Of a DNA stretch of 64,000 nucleotides, positions 46,501-54,198 are shown one piece after another (the stretch's first letter is position 1; each line of letters begins with the position of its first letter). The stretch covers positions 1,089,842 through 1,153,841 of the forward strand of contig NZ_KB223527.1 in the NCBI RefSeq assembly GCF_000331575.1, in the 5' to 3' direction. The position numbers and the translations under genes are program-made. The stretch comes from Calidifontibacillus oryziterrae (GTDB taxonomy: Bacteria > Bacillota > Bacilli > Bacillales > Bacillaceae_J). Below the pieces are notes generated by a model that had not been told where the DNA came from, did not search any database, and saw only the letters and a program-made list of their open reading frames with translations.

Positions 46501-48821
46501 TGTAAACTTTTCAGTTGTTCTTTTGTTAGTAGAACATCACGTGGCTTTGAGCCTTTTGGCTCCGAAATAATTCCTCGTGCTTCCATCATATCTATTAATC
46601 TCGCAGCTCGGTTGTAACCAATTCTAAAGCGGCGTTGCAGACTCGAGGCAGATGCTCCCTCTTGATCAATGACAAAATCACATGCTTCAAAAAACAATTC
46701 ATCATCGCCGCCAACATCATAAGTATTTTTTATAAGCTCTTCCTGAACGAATAAGTATTGTGGCTCCATCTGTTTCCTGACAAAATTAGTTACTCGCTCA
46801 ATTTCATCATCACTAACAAAATTACCTTGTATTCGAACCGGTTTATTAGAGCCATTTTCTAGGAAAAGCATGTCACCTTTCCCTAATAATTTCTCCGCAC
46901 CACTTATATCAATAATTGTTCTCGAATCAACTTGAGACGATACCGAAAAGGCGATTCGTGTTGGAACGTTTGCCTTAATTAACCCAGTAATTACATCAAC
47001 AGATGGTCGTTGTGTTGCTAGTAATAAATGGATCCCACAAGCTCTTGCTTTTTGAGCAATTCGACATATTGCTTCTTCTACATCAGCAGGCGATACCATC
47101 ATTAAATCTGCAAGCTCATCAATAATAATAACTAAGTATGGCATCATTTCAGCTTTTTCATTCTCTGATTGCTTTTTTTCATTATAACGGGTAATGTCCC
47201 TTACACCTTCATGTGCAAACGACTCATAGCGCCGTTCCATTTCCTCAACCGCCCACTTTAACGCAGCGGTCGCTGCCTTGACATCGGTTATGACAGGGCT
47301 AACAAGGTGTGGCAAATCATTATATGGTGCAAGCTCTACCATTTTGGGATCTATTAACAGCAGCTTTACCTCATGTGGAGAGGCTTTATAAAGCAGACTA
47401 ATAATAATCGAATTAATACAGACACTCTTTCCTGATCCTGTCGCACCGGCTATTAATCCATGCGGCATTTTTTTTATATCTGTCACAATTGGTTGACCTG
47501 AAATATCGAGACCTAATGCAACTGCAAGTGGTGATTTGTTCGTTTGAAAGACTGAACTCTGTAATATCTCACGAATCACAACAGGACGGCTTTTGCGGTT
47601 AGGAACCTCTATTCCTACAGTGCTTTTCCCTGGAATAGGAGCTTCAATACGTATATCCTTAGCCGCGAGTGCAAGCTTTAAATCATCTGCAAGATTCGTT
47701 ATTTTATTGACTCTCACTCCATGTTCAGGCTGAACTTCGAACTGAGTAACAGCAGGTCCTTTCTTAGCTCGAACTACTTTCGCCCCAACATTAAAGCTAT
47801 CAAAAGCTTGATTTAATAAAACACTCTGTTCATTAAACCATTCCTCATCATTATCTATTTCAGCAACGGGCATATTTAAAAGATGTAAATTAGGCTTTAA
47901 AAGGCGTAGCCCTGATTCTTTCCCATTATTCCCATCTGCCTGTATTCGCGTTGGGCTGCTCTGTAGTTTATCTTGCTTATACATGAGAACATTAAATGGG
48001 ATTGTTCGCTCACTATTATTAGTTTTGACAACTTGTTTCTTATTTTGCGCGTCTTTCGCTTCATATTCATTCGAAGTCAACGGTGTTGAATTATTTGCGA
48101 ATACGCTTCTTTGTTCGTTTTGCAGATCATTTGTGTTCTTGTGTTGCGATTCACTTATGCTTTTGTATTGAGGTTCATTTATGCTTTGATGTTCCAGATC
48201 ATTTGTGCTTTTGTGTTGCACATCATTTGCGCTTTTGTGCTGCACATCATTTGTGCTTTTGTGTTGCACATCATTTGCGTTTTTGTGTTGCACATCATTT
48301 GTGCTTTTGTGTTGCATATCATTTGCGCTTTTGTGCTGCGCTGCAATTTCTACATAACTTTCGGAATCCTTTGTATGACGTACAATAACTCTGTCATTGT
48401 TATTAATAATCACTTCATCTTCCACGCTAATTTCTTTTACTCTTTTTTGGGGACGCTCGCCAAATCCATAGATTGGAGATGGGACATCTGTCGGCTTAAA
48501 TGGACCTTTTTTCCCCTGACCGACCCCTTTCTCGTTTCGAATTTGGCGCCGCAACTCTCTTTGAGCTCTGACGTGTTGAATATTACTATCTTTTTGAATA
48601 GCTTTCTGTTCTAATGTAGAAACATCTTTATTATCATACATATTTACATCATCTGGAATAACGGGAAAACGGAATTTCCCCTTCGGATATTCATAAACTA
48701 CTTTCGCATCATACTTGTCCTGGTTATTATAATTAGATTGACTATGTATCGGTGAGTCATAATAATCTTCGTAAGGTTCGTTATTCCCGATTCCAAAAAA
48801 ACGTTTAATCCAATTTTTCAT
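46485..48821 (-). CDS. sftA: DNA translocase SftA
   Basis: 778 residues, shorter than the B. subtilis protein. No membrane segment, which marks SftA as opposed to SpoIIIE. The N-terminal 310 residues are a low-complexity linker with nine copies of an 8-residue unit (48117-48332). The FtsK/SpoIIIE motor follows: Walker A in GLIAGATGSGKSVCIN (about 455), Walker B in VIIIDELADLMM, then a winged-helix gamma domain (about 710-770, ASSLQRRFRIGYNRAARLIDMME). SftA moves DNA away from the closing septum. ATG at 48821. Confidence 0.95.
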   Translation of the reverse strand: MKNWIKRFFGIGNNEPYEDYYDSPIHSQSNYNNQDKYDAKVVYEYPKGKFRFPVIPDDVNMYDNKDVSTLEQKAIQKDSNIQHVRAQRELRRQIRNEKGVGQGKKGPFKPTDVPSPIYGFGERPQKRVKEISVEDEVIINNNDRVIVRHTKDSESYVEIAAQHKSANDMQHKSTNDVQHKNANDVQHKSTNDVQHKSANDVQHKSTNDLEHQSINEPQYKSISESQHKNTNDLQNEQRSVFANNSTPLTSNEYEAKDAQNKKQVVKTNNSERTIPFNVLMYKQDKLQSSPTRIQADGNNGKESGLRLLKPNLHLLNMPVAEIDNDEEWFNEQSVLLNQAFDSFNVGAKVVRAKKGPAVTQFEVQPEHGVRVNKITNLADDLKLALAAKDIRIEAPIPGKSTVGIEVPNRKSRPVVIREILQSSVFQTNKSPLAVALGLDISGQPIVTDIKKMPHGLIAGATGSGKSVCINSIIISLLYKASPHEVKLLLIDPKMVELAPYNDLPHLVSPVITDVKAATAALKWAVEEMERRYESFAHEGVRDITRYNEKKQSENEKAEMMPYLVIIIDELADLMMVSPADVEEAICRIAQKARACGIHLLLATQRPSVDVITGLIKANVPTRIAFSVSSQVDSRTIIDISGAEKLLGKGDMLFLENGSNKPVRIQGNFVSDDEIERVTNFVRKQMEPQYLFVQEELIKNTYDVGGDDELFFEACDFVIDQEGASASSLQRRFRIGYNRAARLIDMMEARGIISEPKGSKPRDVLLTKEQLKSLQHDGV
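48117..48332 (-). repeat. Nine tandem 24-bp repeats in sftA
   Basis: Nine units of 24 bp encode an octapeptide of the form K-S-T/A-N-D-V-Q-H. The first six units are nearly identical and alternate between S-T-N and S/N-A-N forms; the last three have drifted (QSINEPQY, KSISESQH, KNTNDLQN). Because the unit is a multiple of three, copy changes would keep the frame. Confidence 0.9.
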
Positions 48822-48911
48822 TCATTAATCACTCTTTCTAAAGCCTATGTTGTTATAAGAACCTTTACATAAAGTATAAATTAATTTACAGGTTACGTAT
48901 ATAAAAATTAA

Positions 48912-48940
48912 GAAAAGGCATGGAGCAATAATCCATACCT
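48912..48940 (-). terminator. ytpQ terminator
   Basis: GGCATGGA (48917-48924) pairs with TCCATACC (48932-48939) with one mismatch; TTTT follows on the minus strand. Confidence 0.7.
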
Positions 48941-48954
48941 CTAAGAAATACATA

Positions 48955-49755
48955 CTATTTTAGTTTATTGTTTACAAGAACAAATATCGGTTCGAGTTCT
49001 TTATTTTCGTATAAAAACGGAAGAGCTGTTATCGGTACTCGACCTTCTGTAAAAAATTGCATGGCCATATGTCCAACTATTTTATAGCCTTGTTCATTAC
49101 AAATATCACCTATAATCAAAACATCTTGATGGGGTATAGCTACAACCATAGTACCTTTTATTGTAGACTGAATTTTTTCTAGCAATGATTCATTTAATAC
49201 ACGGCTTGCATCGTAGCCATCATTTGTATTGATAAAATAAAAATGATTTTCGGCAACATCATCTTCTTTTATCTCTACCTTTAATGATCTAACATTAAAG
49301 CGAGCAACTTCTTTAATTCTTTCTTCACTCCAGTTTTCTTGAATAGCAAAGTCGCGATCAATTAAACGATATGATGTACCTAAATCCAGCGCAAAATAAA
49401 TTCGTGTTTCAGCCGTATGTTCATCAAAAATTAATTTTTTCCCATCTTTTGTTTCAGTAGGGAATGAGGTCGAACGAAGCACAGGGAATATATGTTTTTC
49501 TTTCCCACCTAATTTTTGTGGTTCCTCCATTGCCTTAAGGGCTTCCTCAACATTATACACTACCTCATCAATTGCTTTTTCCTTTTTTTCTTCCCATTTT
49601 GATATGATAGGGGGCAACGAAATTGTAATACCTTTACCAGATACTTTGCTTTCAATCCGAAGCTGAAAATTTGTATGATCATACACTATATTCCATCGTT
49701 CTCTTTGAAGACGCTCTACTAATATGTTTTTCATCATTGCATTCGTCATTTTCAT
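48955..49755 (-). CDS. ytpQ: YtpQ, DUF1444 protein
   Basis: 266 residues, soluble, no signal or membrane segment. DUF1444 family; function unknown. Features include an N-terminal helical part and a core with VVAIPHQDVLIIGDICNEQGYKIVGHMAMQFF near residue 205. ATG at 49755 follows TGGAGGTG. In B. subtilis ytpQ has ytpR and ytpP as neighbours; neither is seen here. Confidence 0.85.
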   Translation of the reverse strand: MKMTNAMMKNILVERLQRERWNIVYDHTNFQLRIESKVSGKGITISLPPIISKWEEKKEKAIDEVVYNVEEALKAMEEPQKLGGKEKHIFPVLRSTSFPTETKDGKKLIFDEHTAETRIYFALDLGTSYRLIDRDFAIQENWSEERIKEVARFNVRSLKVEIKEDDVAENHFYFINTNDGYDASRVLNESLLEKIQSTIKGTMVVAIPHQDVLIIGDICNEQGYKIVGHMAMQFFTEGRVPITALPFLYENKELEPIFVLVNNKLK

Positions 49756-49769
49756 TCGTTACACCTCCA

Positions 49770-49808
49770 TATAAAAATTGGGGCTGACCTTTAGTCTTCC
49801 CCAATTTT
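49770..49808 (-). terminator. Terminator after the lipoprotein gene
   Basis: AAAATTGGGG (49774-49783) pairs perfectly with CCCCAATTTT (49799-49808). The lipoprotein stop codon lies inside the second arm region. T run on the minus strand, before ytpQ. Confidence 0.82.
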
Positions 49809-50312
49809 ATATTCTACGGAATTTGCAATTTCCATCATTGCTTTTGTATGTTCTACCATATCACTTATTTTCGTTTTAGTAGTAAGCTTTACCCCGCCAA
49901 TACCTACTATTAATTCATATTCATTGTCTTCAAGTGGCGCAGCACTAAAATATCCAAAACGTTCACCACGTTTAAATGATTCTATAATTTTTTCTCCTTT
50001 TGCTTTCTCCAATGCTTGAAAAGCAGCTTCACTATCCAAAGCTTCCTGCGGATTTACAAATAGTATAAATTCCTGTCTTCCTTTTGCTAAAATTATATTG
50101 CTTTCAGATTCACTTATAATTTTAAAATCCTCCGGTAAAGAAAAACGTATTCCATAAATTGTCTCGTTATAAGCTGGTTTAGCTTCATTAAATGTGTCTT
50201 CAGCTACTTCTATAGATTCATTAATTGCTTCTTCTTTCGTAACACCACAGCCCATTAATAAGCTTATGGATAGTAGGACAACAAATAGAGGTTTAAATAT
50301 ATACATATTCAT
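49791..50312 (-). CDS. Putative lipoprotein of unknown function
   Basis: 173 residues. Signal peptide with lipobox LLMGC (Cys at about 22), so the mature protein is anchored on the outer face of the membrane. About 150 outside residues follow, with ETIYGIRFSLPEDFKIIS and a LIVGIGGVKLTTKTKI segment; I recognise no family. It lies between ytoP and ytpQ, where B. subtilis has the thioredoxin-like ytpP. ATG at 50312 follows AAAAGGAG. It starts 14 bp after ytoP, so it is probably in the ytoP operon. Confidence 0.78.
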   Translation of the reverse strand: MNMYIFKPLFVVLLSISLLMGCGVTKEEAINESIEVAEDTFNEAKPAYNETIYGIRFSLPEDFKIISESESNIILAKGRQEFILFVNPQEALDSEAAFQALEKAKGEKIIESFKRGERFGYFSAAPLEDNEYELIVGIGGVKLTTKTKISDMVEHTKAMMEIANSVEYKIGED

Positions 50313-50326
50313 TAAAAATTCTCCTT

Positions 50327-51397
50327 TTATTTACTTCGAATTAATTCGACCGTGTTTTTGTCAGTATGTTTCACTAATTTAACTAGTAATTCCTTAGCAG
50401 CAGCATAATCATCAACATGAATAATAGATGCAGATGTATGAATATACCTCGAACAAATACCAATGACTGCTGAAGGAATCCCGTTATTTGATGTATGTAC
50501 CCGTCCAGCATCTGTTCCACCTTGTGAAACAAAATATTGATACGGAATTTGGTTACTTTCAGCCATATCTAAGACAAAGTCACGCATTCCTCGGTGCGTA
50601 ACCATTGAACGGTCTAAAATCCGCAATAATACTCCCTTACCTAATTGGCCAAATACATCCCTCTCCCCAGAAGCGTCATTTGCTGGGCTTGCATCCAATG
50701 CATAAAAAATATCTGGTTGAATTAAATTTGCAGCCGTTTGCGCTCCTCTTAATCCTACCTCTTCTTGTACAGTTGCTCCGGCATACAGGGTGTTTGGTAG
50801 TACTTCTAATTTAGTCGCCTTTAAAAGCTCAATTGCTAACCCACAACCGTAGCGATTATCCCAAGCCTTAGCAAGAATCTTCTTTTCGTTTGCCATCGGT
50901 GTAAACGGACAAATTGGCACAGCTTGTTGACCAGGTTTTATGCCGATTCTAATCGCATCATCCTTATCATCTGCTCCAATGTCGATCAACATATTTTTAA
51001 TGTCCATCGGCTTTTTTCTTGTTTCCTCATCGAGCAAATGCGGAGGAATCGATGCAATTACACCTATGACCGGTCCACTTTCAGTAATTACCTCGACACG
51101 TTGCGCAAGAAGAACTTGACTCCACCAACCACCTAACGGTTGAAAACGCAGAAGTCCACTATCAGTTATTTGGGTAATCAAAAAACCCACTTCATCCATA
51201 TGTCCAGCAACCATTACTTTAGGTCCATGCACCGGTCCTTTCTTTACCCCAAACACACCACCTAAATGATCTTGAATGATCTCATCAGCATACTTTTCTA
51301 GCTCTGATTTCATAAACGTTCGTATATTTTTTTCAAAGCCCGAAGCACCTTGAAGTTCTGTTAATGTTTTAAATAATTCACGGGTTTCCTTATTCAT
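50327..51397 (-). CDS. ytoP: YtoP, M42-family aminopeptidase
   Basis: 356 residues from ATG at 51397, preceded by AAAAGGAG. Peptidase M42 (glutamyl/deblocking aminopeptidase or endoglucanase M-like). Metal ligands are seen in [12 protein letters not shown] (about 65), [11 protein letters not shown] (about 178), [14 protein letters not shown] (about 210, with the catalytic Glu) and [10 protein letters not shown]. The C-terminal [21 protein letters not shown] carries the last His. Family members form large oligomers and remove N-terminal residues from peptides. Confidence 0.92.
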   Translation of the reverse strand: MNKETRELFKTLTELQGASGFEKNIRTFMKSELEKYADEIIQDHLGGVFGVKKGPVHGPKVMVAGHMDEVGFLITQITDSGLLRFQPLGGWWSQVLLAQRVEVITESGPVIGVIASIPPHLLDEETRKKPMDIKNMLIDIGADDKDDAIRIGIKPGQQAVPICPFTPMANEKKILAKAWDNRYGCGLAIELLKATKLEVLPNTLYAGATVQEEVGLRGAQTAANLIQPDIFYALDASPANDASGERDVFGQLGKGVLLRILDRSMVTHRGMRDFVLDMAESNQIPYQYFVSQGGTDAGRVHTSNNGIPSAVIGICSRYIHTSASIIHVDDYAAAKELLVKLVKHTDKNTVELIRSK

Positions 51398-51544
51398 ATC
51401 AAAAACTCCTTTTCGATTGTTTCCCACTTCACATGTATTTTCCCCTAAGCTATACTTATAATAAACTTATTAGCAAGGTCAACAATAGTTTACCATTCAT
51501 GTAAATTGCATGATATTTTTAACGAATAAATAGGAGTGATTTAA

Positions 51545-51853
51545 TTGAGATTGAATCAGTTACTTCTCGGCCTTGGTATCGGTGCCATTGCCGGAGCATA
51601 TGTTAATCAAAAATATATGAAGAATCATATTTCATCCGAAACAGCGTTAAAAATCGTAAAAAAAGCTTTTAAAGATCACGGCCCAATTGATGGATCATGG
51701 ATTCACATGAAACCTGAAAAAGTGAATAAGTTTAATCTAAGCTATAACGTTTATCGTGGCGGAATTACCCGAACAATTGATAGCAAGGTTGAGCAATATG
51801 AATTTTTAGTCGATTCTAAAACAGGGACGATAATTGATGTTTATGCCCTTTAA
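51545..51853 (+). CDS. ytzB: YtzB, PepSY-domain protein
   Basis: 102 residues from TTG at 51545, six bases after AGGAGTG. A hydrophobic Gly-rich N-terminus (about 4-20), then a PepSY-like domain ending in EYEFLVDSKTGTIIDVYAL-like sequence. PepSY proteins often inhibit peptidases, and this gene is divergent from the peptidase gene ytoP, but its target is not known. Confidence 0.85.
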   Translation: MRLNQLLLGLGIGAIAGAYVNQKYMKNHISSETALKIVKKAFKDHGPIDGSWIHMKPEKVNKFNLSYNVYRGGITRTIDSKVEQYEFLVDSKTGTIIDVYAL

Positions 51854-51871
51854 CTTGTGTTAAACATTAAC

Positions 51872-52519
51872 TTATAAGGTTCTAAACTTTGCCTCGCAGC
51901 GGTAAATACGTTTACCTTGTTTTGAAAATTTCGCCTCGTATTCAGTCATTACATTGTCCTTAATATTACTATTGTGAAGATCAAGACTAATATTTTTCAA
52001 AAGCATTCCATATGTTGAAAAGCTTTCTAAAGAATATTCAAACAAACCTTGGTTGTCTGTTTTCATATGAATTTCTCCACCTGGAATTACAATATCTTCA
52101 TAAATACGTAAAAAAGTTTCATGACTTAACCGTCTCTTTTCATGTCGGTTTTTTGGCCAAGGATCCGAGAAGTTTAAATAAATCCTTTCAATCTCACCTT
52201 TCGCAAAAATTGACGGTAACTCCAATGCGTCTATATTTAAAAGCCTTACATTAGGCAGACTGTTCTCAAGTGTAAGCTCCAAAGCACTGACAATTACACT
52301 AGTATACTTTTCGACCCCGATAAAATTTATATTAGGGTTTTTTCGTGCCATTCCATTAATAAATGTTCCTTTCCCCATGCCAATTTCAATAAAAATGGGA
52401 TTATCATTATTAAATATTTCATTTTTCCAGCTGCCTTTAACATGATCTAATGAGGAAATTACGATATTTGGGTAATTTTTAATAGTTTCATGTGCCCCTG
52501 GCTTATTGCGTAATCTCAT
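51872..52519 (-). CDS. trmB: tRNA (guanine-N7-)-methyltransferase TrmB
   Basis: 215 residues. Methylates N7 of G46 in tRNA using SAM. SAM loop [11 protein letters not shown] (about 44), IGVEKY near 68, and the family hallmark [16 protein letters not shown] near 118. ATG at 52519 follows AGGAGGAA. Convergent with ytzB over an 18-bp gap. Confidence 0.96.
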   Translation of the reverse strand: MRLRNKPGAHETIKNYPNIVISSLDHVKGSWKNEIFNNDNPIFIEIGMGKGTFINGMARKNPNINFIGVEKYTSVIVSALELTLENSLPNVRLLNIDALELPSIFAKGEIERIYLNFSDPWPKNRHEKRRLSHETFLRIYEDIVIPGGEIHMKTDNQGLFEYSLESFSTYGMLLKNISLDLHNSNIKDNVMTEYEAKFSKQGKRIYRCEAKFRTL

Positions 52520-52689
52520 GAATCAAATTCCTCCTTTACTTCGAGTACAAAGATAACACTAAAAAAACAAAATGAAAAGCAAAAAAGGCTAAACGCTCGC
52601 CTATTAAATCGTGATTATAAACCACTAATAACCAGAGTAGGCGTCTAGTAAGCGAGTTCAAATTCAGCTTTTATAATATGGTGATTGAA

Positions 52690-52861
52690 GAACAAAAGCT
52701 ATAGGCGCCCTGCTTAGCGACGTATAAACTAAGAGCGCATCGACTGAGATGAAGGAAACAAGTCGAGGGACGAGTCGATGTTGACTTATCGCAAAAGAGA
52801 GATGAGCGAAGTTTACTAGTCGCTGGGCGCTTGCGCTGGACGACTACTCTCTGTGCTATAG
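52690..52861. repeat. Dispersed intergenic repeat, complete copy (about 172 bp)
   Basis: No open frame of note. Ends carry GCTATAG (52698-52704 and 52855-52861), and inner arms AGCGACGTATAAACT (52716-52730) and AGTTTACTAGTCGCT (52810-52824) are inverted with 12 of 15 matches. The left 41 bp recur at 7692-7732 with one mismatch. It is more GC-rich than the DNA around it. The rest of the 500-bp gap between trmB and ytzH (52520-53022) has a loose CTCGC/GCGAG inverted repeat near 52596-52655 and the hairpin at 52910-52942. Confidence 0.72.
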
Positions 52862-52909
52862 TATTTATCCACAGGATCAAATTATAAAATTTCCTAAACA
52901 ACAAAAGAA

Positions 52910-52942
52910 GCTGCCCAAAAAGCTTGGATACTTTTGGTCAGC
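52910..52942. terminator. Terminator-like hairpin upstream of ytzH
   Basis: GCTGCCCAAAA (52910-52920) pairs with CTTTTGGTCAGC (52931-52942) with a small mismatch. No gene ends next to it, so its role is unclear; it may stop transcription from the repeat or antisense reads from ytmP. Confidence 0.45.
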
Positions 52943-53022
52943 CTATGAATAGTATATTTTTTAAAGTTTAGCAAAGTATAAGTGTATCATTGAATTTTAT
53001 AATTGAATAAGGAGTGAATAAA

Positions 53023-53307
53023 TTGCCATTAAATGAGCAGTACCAACTATCACTATTACAGGACATCCTCAGAAATCATCAAATAGATTGTTGTGGTACA
53101 GTATCAGAGTATGAGCAAATGCAACGCCTAATTCATTCACTACAAGGTCACAAGCAAGTTAATAACGAAATGAATAACACATTAGTCGATGTATATAACT
53201 ATAGTTTACAGGGACAAAACGCCGATAATATCGATGATCATATATTAAAACACAAGGAGAATTTTGAACAGTGGATTAACAACCTTAATGATTTAAATTT
53301 GACATAA
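53023..53307 (+). CDS. ytzH: YtzH-like protein
   Basis: 94 residues from TTG at 53023, eight bases after AAGGAG; a GTG nine bases upstream overlaps the Shine-Dalgarno. YtzH family, function unknown. The DCCGTVSEYEQMQRLIHSL stretch near residue 25 is typical. Small soluble helical protein, next to ytmP as in B. subtilis. Confidence 0.85.
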   Translation: MPLNEQYQLSLLQDILRNHQIDCCGTVSEYEQMQRLIHSLQGHKQVNNEMNNTLVDVYNYSLQGQNADNIDDHILKHKENFEQWINNLNDLNLT

Positions 53308-53329
53308 TCAAACAATATTTCCTAGGAAA

Positions 53330-54118
53330 TTATTTGTAGATTCTTTCTAAATAATGAATTTGCCGTCGATATTTTGATGAATCACCACGGCCCTTATACC
53401 ATATACCGGATAATAGAGTCTGATAGATTATGTACCATTTCATTCGTCTCTCTAGGTTTTCTGTAAGCTCAATTCCATAGCATTTTAGCCATGTCTCCCA
53501 ATCGTGTCTAGGAATATATCCATATAAAATCGAACCAAGATCTAATGCTGGGTCAGCAATCGCTGCCCCATCCCAATCTATTAAAAAAAGCTCCTGTTCA
53601 TTTGTTAATAGCCAATTGTTATGATTTACATCACAATGGCAAACAACCTGATTGTCGTAGTATATGTTAGGCAATTCATTTTCCAAATAAGCTAACGAAT
53701 CCGCAATTACAGTTTCGCAGGTCATGGTTGGCTTTGTTTTTCGTTTTAACTCAGTTAATAACTCAGAAGGCTCGTACCTAATCTTCCCAATTCTTTGAAG
53801 CATATATAATAATTCCTTTGAATGATGGATCTTACTTAAAAGATGTGCAACAGCTTTGTTATTCATGTCAACAGGCTTCAATTCACGTCCATTCAACCAA
53901 TGCTGCGCCGTAATAACATCGCCATTTTCCATTCTCTTCGTCCAAATTAACTTAGGAACAATACCTTCAGCAGATAAAACCGCTAAGAAAGGGGAAGAAT
54001 TCCTTTTCAAAAACAATTTGTTTCGGCCTTCATATTGAGCAATATACGCTTCTCCAGTTGCACCGCCTGCAGGAAATACCCGCCAACCTTCTCCTAAACC
54101 CAGACTCATTTCCAACAC
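53330..54118 (-). CDS. ytmP: YtmP, aminoglycoside phosphotransferase/choline kinase-like protein
   Basis: 262 residues from GTG at 54118 after GAGGGTGA; an ATG at codon 4 is also possible. Protein-kinase-like fold with GGATGEAYIAQYEGRNKLFLKRN (nucleotide and Lys) at the N-terminus, HCDVNHNNWLL (catalytic loop, about 160) and LIDWDGAAIADPALDLG (metal loop, about 180). The substrate is unknown. Convergent with ytzH; a TTTCC/GGAAA palindrome lies in the 22-bp gap. Confidence 0.9.
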   Translation of the reverse strand: MLEMSLGLGEGWRVFPAGGATGEAYIAQYEGRNKLFLKRNSSPFLAVLSAEGIVPKLIWTKRMENGDVITAQHWLNGRELKPVDMNNKAVAHLLSKIHHSKELLYMLQRIGKIRYEPSELLTELKRKTKPTMTCETVIADSLAYLENELPNIYYDNQVVCHCDVNHNNWLLTNEQELFLIDWDGAAIADPALDLGSILYGYIPRHDWETWLKCYGIELTENLERRMKWYIIYQTLLSGIWYKGRGDSSKYRRQIHYLERIYK

Positions 54119-54198
54119 AGCTCACCCTCTATTTCTATGACCTGAAAACTACAACATACATCTTTAGTATAACTTATTTTTTATTAGCTTAAAACCAT

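Noticed and set aside
48083..48614. Long plus-strand frames opposite sftA with Cys/Phe/His-rich repeats
   Set aside because: They are the complement of the 24-bp repeats in sftA. No Shine-Dalgarno, and the composition is explained by the repeat.
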